A stretch of 64,000 nt of DNA from Streptomyces sp. P9-A2 (lineage in GTDB: Bacteria; Actinomycetota; Actinomycetes; Streptomycetales; Streptomycetaceae), in NCBI RefSeq assembly GCF_036634175.1, contig NZ_JAZIFX010000001.1, positions 2,728,001 through 2,792,000 on the forward strand, written 5' to 3'. The first letter of the stretch is position 1, and each line of letters opens with the position of its first letter. Position numbers and translations under genes: made by a program. The notes beneath the pieces are model-generated. The model did not search any database, was not told where the DNA came from, and saw only the letters and a list, made by a program, of their open reading frames with translations. This document shows, piece by piece, positions 8,414-17,475 of the stretch.

Positions 8414-9781
8414 ATGGGCGACACGGATCCCACCGGGCCGGTGATGGACCGGGACGAGGTGGACCGTGCGCTCGCGCGGCTCGGCGCGGAGCACGAGGCG
8501 GTCGAGACCTCGCTCCTCGCCCTGCAGGACCACGCGGGCCGCAGACTCCTGGAGGGTGCCCGTCTCACCGGCCGTACCGAGGAGCGCTGGCAGGCCACCG
8601 AGGCCTCGATCACGCTGCTGTGGACGTACTTCGACGCGTACTCCGGCGCGTTGCGCACCGCCCGCGAGATCCGCGCCCGGCGCCGCTGGTCCAGCCGTGA
8701 GGACCTGGTGGAGCTGACGGAGCTGCTGCGCGGCGAGTGCGTCACGGTCGCGGGCTCGTCCACCGCGAACGCGAACGCGCCGACGCCCCACGGCCGCGCG
8801 GGCCGCCTCAGCGAGCGCTACTCGCTGGCCTCGCTGGTCGAGTTGATGAACGAGCTGTACGCGTCCTCGCTGGACATGGTCGTCGCCTCGGACGCGGTGT
8901 GGTCGGCGCTGCCCGCGCGGATAGATCTCCTGGCCGCCGAGCTCCAGCGCACCCGCAGACTCGCCCACCCCGTAGGGGTCCGTCCCGGCGAGCACCCGGC
9001 GGGCGACGACCTGGAGCGGATCACCCGCACCCTGACCCGGCTGCGCGAACAGGTGATCTCCGACCCGCTGGCCTTCTGGAAGCCCCTGGAGGGCAGTTCG
9101 GCGCCGGGTGGCGGCCGGCCGGACACGACGGTGTACGACCGCGAGGCGCGCGCCCTGGAGGAGGTGCGCCGCGAGATCGACGCGGTGCTCGCGGTCCGCC
9201 AGGACTCCGAGCAGCGGATCGTGCGGCTGCGGGACGTCCTCTCGCGCGCCGACCGCACACTCGCCGAGGCGCGCACGGCGCGCGGCGAGGTGCTCGCGAA
9301 GATCGCCGCGACGGAGGTGCCGGCCGTCAGCGGCCCGCCGACCGTGCTGCAGGAACAGCTGGCGGCGGCCGCCGAGTACCGCAGGCACGCCCAGTGGCAC
9401 CGGCTGTCCCCGCTCCTGGAGTCCCTTGAGCAGAAGGCGGAGGACGAACTGGTGCGCGCCCGCGAGTCGTTGACCGCGGTCACCGCCCCGCTGGCGATCC
9501 GCGCCGAGCTGCGCGGCCGGCTCGACGCGTACAAGGCGAAGGTCGCCCGGCACGGCCTCGCGGAGGACACCGTGCTGGCCGAGCGGTACGAGAAGGCGCG
9601 CCGCATGCTGTGGAGCGCGCCCTGCGATCTGCGGGTCGCCGGGGATGCGGTGCTGCGCTACCAGCACGCCGCCGCCGAACTCCTCGGCACGGTGCCGCAC
9701 CGGGTGCCCGGCCAGGCCGGCCCGCCCGGGCAGTCCGGTCGGGGCGCGCCCGAGGAGCGTGGGGGGCCGACGCATGAGTGA
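8414..9781 (+). CDS. coiled-coil protein of the PknG-like operon, function unknown
   Basis: This 455-residue soluble protein is dominated by charged amphipathic helices. One block runs about residues 10-90. A second, long coiled coil runs about 225-410, rich in EEVRREIDAV/LRDVLSRAD-type heptads. The C-terminus is a Gly/Pro/Arg tail. I see no catalytic motif, TM or signal peptide. It lies between the GlnH-like sensor and the kinase, and its stop is 18 nt from the kinase start, so it is probably an adaptor or scaffold of the same pathway. ATG 8414 has GAGAGGTGA just upstream. No family is recognised. Confidence 0.8.
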   Translation: MGDTDPTGPVMDRDEVDRALARLGAEHEAVETSLLALQDHAGRRLLEGARLTGRTEERWQATEASITLLWTYFDAYSGALRTAREIRARRRWSSREDLVELTELLRGECVTVAGSSTANANAPTPHGRAGRLSERYSLASLVELMNELYASSLDMVVASDAVWSALPARIDLLAAELQRTRRLAHPVGVRPGEHPAGDDLERITRTLTRLREQVISDPLAFWKPLEGSSAPGGGRPDTTVYDREARALEEVRREIDAVLAVRQDSEQRIVRLRDVLSRADRTLAEARTARGEVLAKIAATEVPAVSGPPTVLQEQLAAAAEYRRHAQWHRLSPLLESLEQKAEDELVRARESLTAVTAPLAIRAELRGRLDAYKAKVARHGLAEDTVLAERYEKARRMLWSAPCDLRVAGDAVLRYQHAAAELLGTVPHRVPGQAGPPGQSGRGAPEERGGPTHE

Positions 9782-9799
9782 CAAGGGGGAGGCAGGCGC

Positions 9800-12661
9800 A
9801 TGAGTCAGGCGGAGAACCGGACGCACCACCAGGGCCGGCCCCAGGGACAGCCCGACGGTGGTTCCGGGGAGCTGAACAGGCCCCGGGAGCAGAGCGGGAA
9901 CGGGGAGCGGAACGGGACCCAGGAACAGAGCGGGAACGGGGAGCAGCAGGCGCAGGCGTCGCAGGCCGCCGCCACGGCGTCCCGTGCCTGTCAGCGTCCC
10001 GGCTGCGAGGGCGCCTACGAGGACGTCGGCGGCGGCGAACTGTACTGCGACACCTGCGGGCTCGCCCCGGTCGTGTCACCGACCGGGGAGGTCGGCTCGG
10101 CCCCGACCGGCGTCACCGTCGGCGGCCGGGAATCGCGTGGTTCGCACGGCTCACGGGGTTCCCGCGGCTCCGGCGGCTCCGGCGGCAGTGCCCGTACCGG
10201 CAGCCGCGGTTCGCGTACGTCGTCCCAGCCGTCGCAGTCGGCGAAATCGCGGCGCTCGGTGTCCGGGCGGCTTTCCCGTTCGCTCCCGGGCGGCGGCGCC
10301 GACCGCTCGGTGTCGGTGCGCAGCTCCGGGTCCGCCGGCGGCTCCTCCGGCCGGGGCCGGCTGGGCGCGGGGCTGGTCCAGGTCCCGCCGATCCCGCGGC
10401 CCGACCCGCGCGCGATGGTGCTGGACAACCCCGAGGTGCCGGAGCGGAAGCGGTTCTGCTCCCGCTCGGACTGCGGCGCCCAGGTGGGCCGCGCGCGGGC
10501 GGGCGGGGCGGGCCGTACGGAGGGGTTCTGCACCAAGTGCGGCCACCCGTACTCGTTCGTCCCGAAGCTGCGGGCCGGTGACGTGGTGCACGGCCAGTAC
10601 GAGGTGGTCGGCTGTCTGGCGCACGGCGGCCTGGGCTGGATCTATCTCGCCGTGGACCGGGCGGTCTCGGACCGCTGGGTGGTCCTCAAGGGCCTGCTGG
10701 ACACGGGCGACCAGGACGCGATGGAGGCGGCGATCTCCGAGCGGCGCTTCCTCGCGGAGATCGAGCACGCCAACATCGTGCGGATCTACAACTTCGTGGA
10801 GCACCTCGACCAGCGCACCGGTTCGCTGGACGGCTACATCGTCATGGAGTACGTCGGCGGCAAGGCCCTCAAGGAGATCGCCAACGGCCGCCGCGCACCG
10901 GACGGCAGGCGGGACCCGCTGCCGGTGGAGCAGGCGTGCGCGTACGGCATCGAGGCACTCGAGGCGCTGGGGCACCTGCACTCCCGCAACCTGCTGTACT
11001 GCGACTTCAAGGTCGACAACGCGATACAGACCGAGGACGAGCTCAAGCTGATCGACATGGGCGCGGTACGCCGGGCGGACGACGACGAGTCGGCCATCTA
11101 CGGCACGGTCGGCTACCAGGCCCCGGAGGTCGCCGAGGTCGGCCCGTCGGTCGCCTCCGACCTGTACACGGTCGCCCGGACGCTCGCCGTCCTCACCTTC
11201 GACTTCCAGGGCTACACGAACGTCTACGTGGACTCGCTGCCCGACCCGGACCACATCGACGTCTTCCGGCAGTACGAGTCGTTCTACCGGCTGCTGGTCC
11301 GCGCCACCGATCCCGACCCGGACCGCCGGTTCGCCTCCGCGCAGGAGATGGCCGAGCAGCTCACCGGCGTCCTGCGCGAGGTCGTCTCGCTCCAGTCGGG
11401 CCGCGCCCGCCCCGCCCTGTCGACCCTGTTCGGTCCGGAGCTGCGGGTGACGGACACCGAGCTGTTCCCGGCGTCGTACGGCGACGTGTCCCGGCTGGGG
11501 GCGCGCGTGATGCCCCGAAGAGGGCCGGGACGCGGACGGCCCACCCCGGTCACACGGCTCACGCGGCTCACACGGCCCGAGCAGCTCCCCGAAGGCGGGG
11601 GCGGCGCCGCAACGGGCGGACAGCCCGGCACCTCGGGCACCTCCGTACCCCCGGGCGCCCCCTCGGGTGCCGCCCCGGGCCTCGTCAAGTCCGTCGACAC
11701 CCCCGCGGCGGCTCTCACGCTGCCCGTCCCACTCATCGACCCGGCCGACCCCAACGCCGGCTTCCTCGCGGGGCTGCTGGCGTCCGCGCCCGCGGAGCTG
11801 GTCCACGCCCTGGCCGCGGCGCCCACGCCGTCGACCGAAACCCGGCTGCGGCAGGTGCGTGCCTGGCTGGAGACCGGCGAGCCGGAGCCCGCGCTGGCCG
11901 TGCTGCGCACCCTGGAGGAGCGGGAACCCGACGACTGGCGGGTGGTCTGGTACCGCGGGGTCGCCGCCCTGGTCACCGGCGACCACGAGGGCGCCGCGCT
12001 CGCCTTCGACGCGGTCTACGACGCCTTCCCGGGCGAGATCGCGCCGAAGCTGGCGCTCGGCCTGTGCGCCGAGGTACTGGGCCAGCTCGACAACGCCGCC
12101 GAGTACTACCGCCTGGTGTGGTCGACCGACCCGAGCCATGTGAGCGCGGCGTTCGGCCTGGCCCGGGTACGGCTGGCCACCGGTGACCGGAGCGGCGCCG
12201 TACGGACGCTGGTGTCGGTGCCGGAGTCGTCGATCCACTGCACGGCCGCGCGGGTGGCGTCCGTACGCGCCCGGCTGCGGGGGCGGACCCCGGTCGCGGG
12301 CGACGTACCGTTCCTCGACGACCTGAGTGCCGCGGCGGACCAGGTCGAGGCCTTGGAGTCGTACGGTCTGGATCCGGCGCGCCGGGAGCAGTTGGCGGCC
12401 GAGGTCCTCGGTTGCGCGCTCGACTGGGTACTCTCCGGGGGCCAGGGTTCCGTTCCGCTTCCGCTTCCGGCTCCGCCGGGACGGGGGCAGCGGAACGCCG
12501 CCGGGGAAAGGACACTGCTCGGCAGCGGACTGGACGAGCGGAACCTGCGCTTCGGACTCGAGCGCTCGTACCGCACGCTGGCCCGGCTGGCGCGGAGCGG
12601 TGAGGAGAGGATCGACCTGGTGGAACGTGCCAACCGTTACCGCCCCCGGACGTGGGTGTAG
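9800..12661 (+). CDS. PknG-like serine/threonine protein kinase with Cys-pair modules and TPRs
   Basis: The product has 953 residues. A disordered Gly/Ser/Gln-rich N-terminus holds one Cys cluster (CQRPGC and CDTCG, about 71-94) and a second (FCSRSDCG and FCTKCGH, about 218-250), like the rubredoxin-type region of PknG. The kinase domain spans about 267-527, with a Gly-rich LAHGGLGWIYLA loop and a Lys in VVLKG. The catalytic loop is LLYCDFKVDN and the metal motif is DMG in place of DFG; PknG-type kinases also have a modified HRD/DLG. After a Pro/Gly linker, TPR-like helices occupy about 680-850. It probably phosphorylates the operon's FHA protein or central-metabolism regulators in response to extracellular amino acids. 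GGGGGAGG precedes ATG 9800. Confidence 0.92.
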   Translation: MSQAENRTHHQGRPQGQPDGGSGELNRPREQSGNGERNGTQEQSGNGEQQAQASQAAATASRACQRPGCEGAYEDVGGGELYCDTCGLAPVVSPTGEVGSAPTGVTVGGRESRGSHGSRGSRGSGGSGGSARTGSRGSRTSSQPSQSAKSRRSVSGRLSRSLPGGGADRSVSVRSSGSAGGSSGRGRLGAGLVQVPPIPRPDPRAMVLDNPEVPERKRFCSRSDCGAQVGRARAGGAGRTEGFCTKCGHPYSFVPKLRAGDVVHGQYEVVGCLAHGGLGWIYLAVDRAVSDRWVVLKGLLDTGDQDAMEAAISERRFLAEIEHANIVRIYNFVEHLDQRTGSLDGYIVMEYVGGKALKEIANGRRAPDGRRDPLPVEQACAYGIEALEALGHLHSRNLLYCDFKVDNAIQTEDELKLIDMGAVRRADDDESAIYGTVGYQAPEVAEVGPSVASDLYTVARTLAVLTFDFQGYTNVYVDSLPDPDHIDVFRQYESFYRLLVRATDPDPDRRFASAQEMAEQLTGVLREVVSLQSGRARPALSTLFGPELRVTDTELFPASYGDVSRLGARVMPRRGPGRGRPTPVTRLTRLTRPEQLPEGGGGAATGGQPGTSGTSVPPGAPSGAAPGLVKSVDTPAAALTLPVPLIDPADPNAGFLAGLLASAPAELVHALAAAPTPSTETRLRQVRAWLETGEPEPALAVLRTLEEREPDDWRVVWYRGVAALVTGDHEGAALAFDAVYDAFPGEIAPKLALGLCAEVLGQLDNAAEYYRLVWSTDPSHVSAAFGLARVRLATGDRSGAVRTLVSVPESSIHCTAARVASVRARLRGRTPVAGDVPFLDDLSAAADQVEALESYGLDPARREQLAAEVLGCALDWVLSGGQGSVPLPLPAPPGRGQRNAAGERTLLGSGLDERNLRFGLERSYRTLARLARSGEERIDLVERANRYRPRTWV

Positions 12662-12664
12662 TTG

Positions 12665-14308
12665 ATGTCGCAGATGCCCCAGCAGGCCGCCCTGTCGAAA
12701 TGCCCGAACTGCGAGGAACCCCTCGAATCGGGTGATCGATTCTGCGGTGCGTGCGGATACGACCTGTCGGCCGTCCCGGCACCGCCGGTGGACCATCCGA
12801 CGATCACCATGAACACCGGGAACGCCATGAACACCGGAAACGCAGGTAAGGCCGGGAACGGCGCGGTGCCGTCGCCGAGTCCGGCGGAGCGCGGGGCACC
12901 CCCGCCCCCGCCCCCGCCCCCGGTCGCACCCCCGGGGGCCCCGGTGGCTCGTCCGGCGTCGGCGCCGATGCCGAGCGAGCCGGACTGGCCCGATGTCCGC
13001 CCGGACAGTTCCGGCGTGTCCGCCCCGACGCACCGGCCCGCGGACCTGGCGGGCACCGACTCGGCCGGCCTCCCACTGACCGGCCACTCCCGCCCTCACC
13101 CCCACTCCCATTTCCATTCCCAGTACTCCGCGCCCGCGCCCGTGCCACCTCCCCCGCCCGCGGCGCCCCCCGCCACGGCTCCGGCCGCCGGGGCGCCCCG
13201 GTCCTCCGGCGTGCGCTTCGACCGTCCCACCCAGCCGGTCACCGACCCGGTTCCGCAGCCACGCGCCCAGCAGGTCCCTCAGCCGGGTGCGCGCCCCGTC
13301 GCCGGTCCGGGCGCGCAGCCCGAGGAGTACCCGCTGCAGGCCCCGGACCCGCGCGTGGCCGCCGAGCAGGGCGTCGAACAGGGTGGCGAGCAGGGCGCGG
13401 CCGCCCCGGGCAGCACCGTGTGCGTGGCCTGTCGTGCGGGCAGGGTGGACGACGACGGCTACTGCGAGAACTGCGGCCACGCCCAGCCACGCGAACGGGA
13501 CCACATGGAACAGGAATGCGGCCCGCTGGCCGTGGTCAGCGACCGCGGCCTGCGCCACCACCGCAACGAGGACTCCTTCGGCATCGGCACCACCACGCTG
13601 CCCGACGGCTCCCCCGCCTCCGTCGCGATCGTCTGCGACGGCGTCTCCTCCGCGACCCGGCCCGACGAGGCCTCGCTGGCCGCGGCCCGGGTGGCGAGCG
13701 CGTCACTGCTCGCGGCCCTGCCGCGCGGCACGCACCCGCAGCAGGCCATGCACGAGGCGATCATCGCCGCGTCGGACGCGGTCAACGCGCTGGCCGACGA
13801 GCCCGAGACGGAACGGGAGCGCGCCCCGCACCAGAACTCCCCGGCCTGCACCTTCGTCGGCGCCGTGGTGACGGACGGTCTGCTGGTCGTCGGCTGGGTC
13901 GGCGACAGCCGCGTGTACTGGGTCCCGGTGGACCGCGCCGCTCCCCCGGCCCGGCTCACCGAGGACGACTCGTGGGCCGCGCAGATGGTCGCCGCGGGCC
14001 TGATGGGCGAGGCCGAGGCGTACGCCGACCAGCGCGCCCACGCGATCACCGGCTGGCTCGGCGCCGATGCCTACGAACTCGATCCGCACACCGCGTCGTT
14101 CAAGCCGGACCGGCCGGGAGTGGTCGTGGTCTGCACGGACGGGCTGTGGAACTACGCGGAGTCGGCCGAGGAGATGGCCCGGGCCGTCCCCGCCGACGCC
14201 GCCGTCCGCCCGCTGCACGGTGCGCGGGTCCTGCTCGGACACGCCCTCGACGGCGGGGGCCACGACAACGTAACAGTGGCTCTCGTGCCGTTCCCGGCCG
14301 TGCCGTAG
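12665..14308 (+). CDS. PP2C-family serine/threonine phosphatase with two Cys-pair modules
   Basis: The product has 547 residues. Cys pairs CPNCEE/CGACGY lie at about 11-36. A long Pro-rich region follows, then a second ribbon CVACRAG/CENCGH at about 255-278. The PP2C domain (about 285-545) keeps the metal and phosphate residues: RNEDSF, VCDGVSS, GDSRVYW, CTDGLW and GGHDNVT. It would remove phosphates placed by the upstream kinase. The start is ATG 12665, 3 nt after the kinase stop and with no strong Shine-Dalgarno, which suggests translational coupling. Cys modules at both ends of the linker resemble those in the kinase and FHA protein. Confidence 0.92.
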   Translation: MSQMPQQAALSKCPNCEEPLESGDRFCGACGYDLSAVPAPPVDHPTITMNTGNAMNTGNAGKAGNGAVPSPSPAERGAPPPPPPPPVAPPGAPVARPASAPMPSEPDWPDVRPDSSGVSAPTHRPADLAGTDSAGLPLTGHSRPHPHSHFHSQYSAPAPVPPPPPAAPPATAPAAGAPRSSGVRFDRPTQPVTDPVPQPRAQQVPQPGARPVAGPGAQPEEYPLQAPDPRVAAEQGVEQGGEQGAAAPGSTVCVACRAGRVDDDGYCENCGHAQPRERDHMEQECGPLAVVSDRGLRHHRNEDSFGIGTTTLPDGSPASVAIVCDGVSSATRPDEASLAAARVASASLLAALPRGTHPQQAMHEAIIAASDAVNALADEPETERERAPHQNSPACTFVGAVVTDGLLVVGWVGDSRVYWVPVDRAAPPARLTEDDSWAAQMVAAGLMGEAEAYADQRAHAITGWLGADAYELDPHTASFKPDRPGVVVVCTDGLWNYAESAEEMARAVPADAAVRPLHGARVLLGHALDGGGHDNVTVALVPFPAVP

Positions 14309-14490
14309 GGGGCAGGATCGGCCTGAGGCCGCGTACGACAGGCCCTTGACGGGGAAAGTACAGGGAAACCGCAAGGAATCGCAGGCAACCGCAGGAGAGC
14401 TGCGGACAAGCACCGGCGAACCGGAGGGGACCGGTCCGCCTTCTGTCGTCGCCCCGTTCGTCGGGGTTCTCCAGGGGGAGAGAAGCAGGC

Positions 14491-15861
14491 ATGGCCAATT
14501 TCGCGAAGTCGAACGTGCCGCGGTTCTCGGTGGACGTGTACCAGAACGAGTATCTGCCGGAGGGCGGCCGCGAGGTCAACGCCATCGTCACGGTGACCGC
14601 GACCGGCGGCGGCACCGTCGGCAGCGCGGTGGCGGCACCCCACCTCTACACGCCGGGTGAGGGGCCGTCGGCGGCCGTGGTGCTCATGGTCGACTGCTCC
14701 GGCTCGATGGACTATCCGCCGACGAAGATGCGCAACGCCCGCGACGCCACGGCCGCCGCGATCGACGCCCTGCGCGACGGCGTGCACTTCGCGGTGGTCG
14801 GCGGCACGCATGTCGCCAAGGAGGTCTATCCCGGCGCCGGGCGGCTCGCGGTCGCCGACGCCGCCACCCGCGAGCAGGCCAAGCGGTCGCTGCGCACGCT
14901 GAGCGCGGGCGGGGGCACGGCCATCGGCACCTGGCTCAAGCTGGCCGACCGGCTGCTGGCGTCGGCGGACGTGGCGATCCGGCACGGCATCCTGCTCACC
15001 GACGGACGCAACGAGCACGAGTCGCCCGAGAATCTGAAGGCGGCCCTGGAGGCGTGCGCCGGACGGTTCACCTGCGACGCCCGCGGCGTGGGCACCGACT
15101 GGGACGTGAAAGAAGTCACAGCGATCGCCTCCGGCCTCCTCGGCAGCGCCGACATCGTCGCCGATCCGGCCGGACTCGCCGACGACTTCACGCGGATGAT
15201 GGAGACGGCGATGGGCAAGGAGGTCGCGGACGTCGCTCTGCGGCTGTGGACCCCGCTGGGCGCGGCCGTGAGATTCGTCAAACAGGTCGCGCCGACGGTC
15301 GAGGAGCTGACGGGGCGGCGCACCGAGGCCGGCCCCCGCGCGGGCGACTACCCGCTGGGTTCCTGGGGCGACGAGTCCCGTGATTACCACGTCTGCGTCG
15401 AGGTTCCGGCCGCGGACGTGGGGCGGGAGATGCTCGCCGCCCGGCTCTCGCTGATCATCCCTCAGCCCGCCGGCGCCTCCGCCACAAGCGGCGCGGAGGG
15501 CGTCCAGAAGCTCGGTGCGCAGGGTCTGGTGCGCGCCGTGTGGACGGACGACATGGCCTCTTCGACGTCCATCAACCCCCAGGTCGCCCACTACACCGGG
15601 CAGGCCGAACTGGCCCAAGTCATCCAACAGGGCCTCGATTTGCGCAAAGCGGGTGATTTCGACGGAGCAACGTCCAAACTGGGCCGGGCCGTCCAGCTCG
15701 CGAGTGCCTCCGGCAACGCCGATACTGCGAAACTGCTTGCGAAGGTGGTGGACGTGGTCGACGCCGCGACCGGTACTGTGCGACTGAAAGCGAGGGTCGA
15801 GGAGGCCGACGAGATGACACTCGAAACCCGGTCCACCAAGACTGTTCGTGTAAAGAAGTGA
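14491..15861 (+). CDS. von Willebrand factor A domain protein
   Basis: The product has 456 residues. After an N-terminal beta-rich segment comes a VWA domain with a complete MIDAS start, MVDCSGSMDYPP (about residues 65-76). A Thr in GGGTAIGTWL and an Asp in LLTDGRNEHE supply the other metal contacts. The C-terminal half is beta-rich and ends in a helical region (AELAQVIQQGLDLRKAG) that looks like a partial TPR. No signal peptide or TM is seen, so it should act in the cytoplasm as a metal-dependent protein-binding module within the kinase operon. ATG 14491 is preceded by GGGGGAGAG. A 180-bp gap separates it from the phosphatase, so an internal promoter is possible. Confidence 0.9.
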   Translation: MANFAKSNVPRFSVDVYQNEYLPEGGREVNAIVTVTATGGGTVGSAVAAPHLYTPGEGPSAAVVLMVDCSGSMDYPPTKMRNARDATAAAIDALRDGVHFAVVGGTHVAKEVYPGAGRLAVADAATREQAKRSLRTLSAGGGTAIGTWLKLADRLLASADVAIRHGILLTDGRNEHESPENLKAALEACAGRFTCDARGVGTDWDVKEVTAIASGLLGSADIVADPAGLADDFTRMMETAMGKEVADVALRLWTPLGAAVRFVKQVAPTVEELTGRRTEAGPRAGDYPLGSWGDESRDYHVCVEVPAADVGREMLAARLSLIIPQPAGASATSGAEGVQKLGAQGLVRAVWTDDMASSTSINPQVAHYTGQAELAQVIQQGLDLRKAGDFDGATSKLGRAVQLASASGNADTAKLLAKVVDVVDAATGTVRLKARVEEADEMTLETRSTKTVRVKK

Positions 15862-15941
15862 ACGCGAGTTGAACGAGCCCGGCCTCGGGCCGGAGAACTT
15901 CGGTCGGAAGCGACCGGACAAGGAGAGGAGGAAGCGCCGAC

Positions 15942-17447
15942 ATGCCGACCTGCCCGAACGGACACCAGTCGGGTTCCGACGACTGGTGCGAGGTGTGCGG
16001 CCACCGCATGGCGGGGTCCGTGCCGCCGCCCCCTCCTCCTCCCCCGCCGCCCGGCGGTGGTTACGGATTCCCGCCCCCGGGTGGCCAGGGCGGTCCCGGC
16101 GGCCCGGGTGGATACGGAGGGCCCGGGGGCCCGAACGGCCCCGGCGGTCCCGGCGGTCCCGGCGGCAGAGCGGAGCTGTGCCCGCAGTGCCGCACGCCCC
16201 GTGAGGGCGCCGCGCCGTTCTGCGAGGAATGCCGGTGGAACTTCCTGACGAACACGGCGACCTCGTACACCCCGGCAGCCCCGCGCCCCGGCGGTCCCGG
16301 CCCGGGTGGGCCCGGACCCGGCGGCTCCGGACCCGGTGGCCCCGGACCCGGTGGCCCCGGACCCGGTGGCCAGGGTGGTCACGGCGGATACCAGCAGCAG
16401 CCCCCGCCCGGCCCGCCGTACGGCGGTGGCAACGGTGGTGACTCCTACGACTACCAGGGCTCCCGTCCGTCACAGATGAACCGGCCGGCCGAGCCGATCC
16501 CGCCGGGCCCGCCCGGCTTCGGCGGCGACCCCTCGCGCCAGGCACCGCCGCCGCCCGGACCGGGCGGATACGGAGGCCCCGGTGGGCCCGGCGGTCCGAA
16601 CGGTCCCGGTGGGCCCGGTGGTCCGAACGGTCCCGGTGGGCCCGGTGGTCCGCACGGCGGACCGGGTGGTCAGGGCGGTCAGGGCGGATACGGAGGCCCT
16701 GGCGGCCCGAACGGTCCCGGTGGCCCGAACGGTCCCGGTGCTCCGCAGGCGTACCGGTCCGGTCCGCCGGCCCCGCCCGGATTCCCGCAGGAGACCGGCC
16801 GGCCTCCGCAGCAGGGCGGTCCCGCCTTCGGCGGCGACGACGACTGGGTCATCCCTCCGCCGTCCGGCGGTCCCGGTGGCGGCCAGGGCGGTCCGAACGG
16901 CCCCGGTCAGCACGGGCAGCAGGGCCAGCACGGGCAGGGTCAGCACGGGCAGGGGCAGCACGGCGGTTACGGCTACCCGCCGCCCGGCGCGACCCAGGCG
17001 CCGCCCGGTCCCGGCGGCTTCCCGCAGCAGCCCCAGGGTCCGGTGACCTGGACCGCGACGATCGGTCCGGACCGCGATTACTTCATGGCGATGATGCACC
17101 GCTCCGGCCCCGAGGCCACGGGCCTGAACCTGCCCGCGTACTCGCCCGAGCAGCAGCGCGCTCTGACCGGCAACCAGCTCACGATCGGCCGTCGGCGCCA
17201 CTCCACCGGTGACACCCCCGACATCGACCTGTCGACGCCACCGGAGGACCCGGGCGTCTCGCACCAGCACGCGGTGCTGGTGCAGCAGCCGGACGGCAGC
17301 TGGGCGGTCGTCGACCAGAACTCGACGAACGGCACGACGGTCAACGGTTCGGAGGAACCGATTCAGCCGTTCGTCCCGGTCCCGCTCCAGGACGGCGACC
17401 GCGTCCACGTGGGCGCCTGGACGACGATCACCATCCACCGCGGCTGA
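15942..17447 (+). CDS. FHA-domain protein with Cys-pair modules and collagen-like Gly/Pro linker
   Basis: The product has 501 residues. Residues 4-22 carry CPNGH/CEVCGH and about 80-103 carry CPQCRT/CEECRW. A very long Gly/Pro linker of GGPGGPNGP type fills about 30-360. An FHA domain lies at the C-terminus (about 408-500), with IGRRRHS as the strand 3-4 Arg motif, GVSHQHAVL as the Ser-His motif, and STNGTTVNG as the phosphothreonine-contacting Asn-Gly motif. It should read phosphothreonine made by the operon kinase. GarA/OdhI, the FHA targets of mycobacterial and corynebacterial PknG, are short proteins; this one is much longer. A strong AAGGAGAGGAGG precedes ATG 15942. Confidence 0.92.
   Translation: MPTCPNGHQSGSDDWCEVCGHRMAGSVPPPPPPPPPPGGGYGFPPPGGQGGPGGPGGYGGPGGPNGPGGPGGPGGRAELCPQCRTPREGAAPFCEECRWNFLTNTATSYTPAAPRPGGPGPGGPGPGGSGPGGPGPGGPGPGGQGGHGGYQQQPPPGPPYGGGNGGDSYDYQGSRPSQMNRPAEPIPPGPPGFGGDPSRQAPPPPGPGGYGGPGGPGGPNGPGGPGGPNGPGGPGGPHGGPGGQGGQGGYGGPGGPNGPGGPNGPGAPQAYRSGPPAPPGFPQETGRPPQQGGPAFGGDDDWVIPPPSGGPGGGQGGPNGPGQHGQQGQHGQGQHGQGQHGGYGYPPPGATQAPPGPGGFPQQPQGPVTWTATIGPDRDYFMAMMHRSGPEATGLNLPAYSPEQQRALTGNQLTIGRRRHSTGDTPDIDLSTPPEDPGVSHQHAVLVQQPDGSWAVVDQNSTNGTTVNGSEEPIQPFVPVPLQDGDRVHVGAWTTITIHRG
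16080..16750 (+). repeat. Gly/Pro-coding repeat array inside the FHA gene
   Basis: Short units encoding GGPGG, GPNGP and GPGG repeat through this part of the gene, including about four tandem 18-bp copies near 16313-16378 (core CCCGGACCCGGTGG). Length polymorphism by slippage is expected and would keep frame when units are multiples of three. Confidence 0.85.
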
Positions 17448-17475
17448 GAGAAACCGGGTCGGGCCGAGAGCGGCT

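Noticed and set aside
10151..13561. A 1136-codon minus-strand open frame
   Set aside because: Antisense of the PknG-like kinase and PP2C genes; no ribosome site and Arg/Gly/Pro-rich composition.
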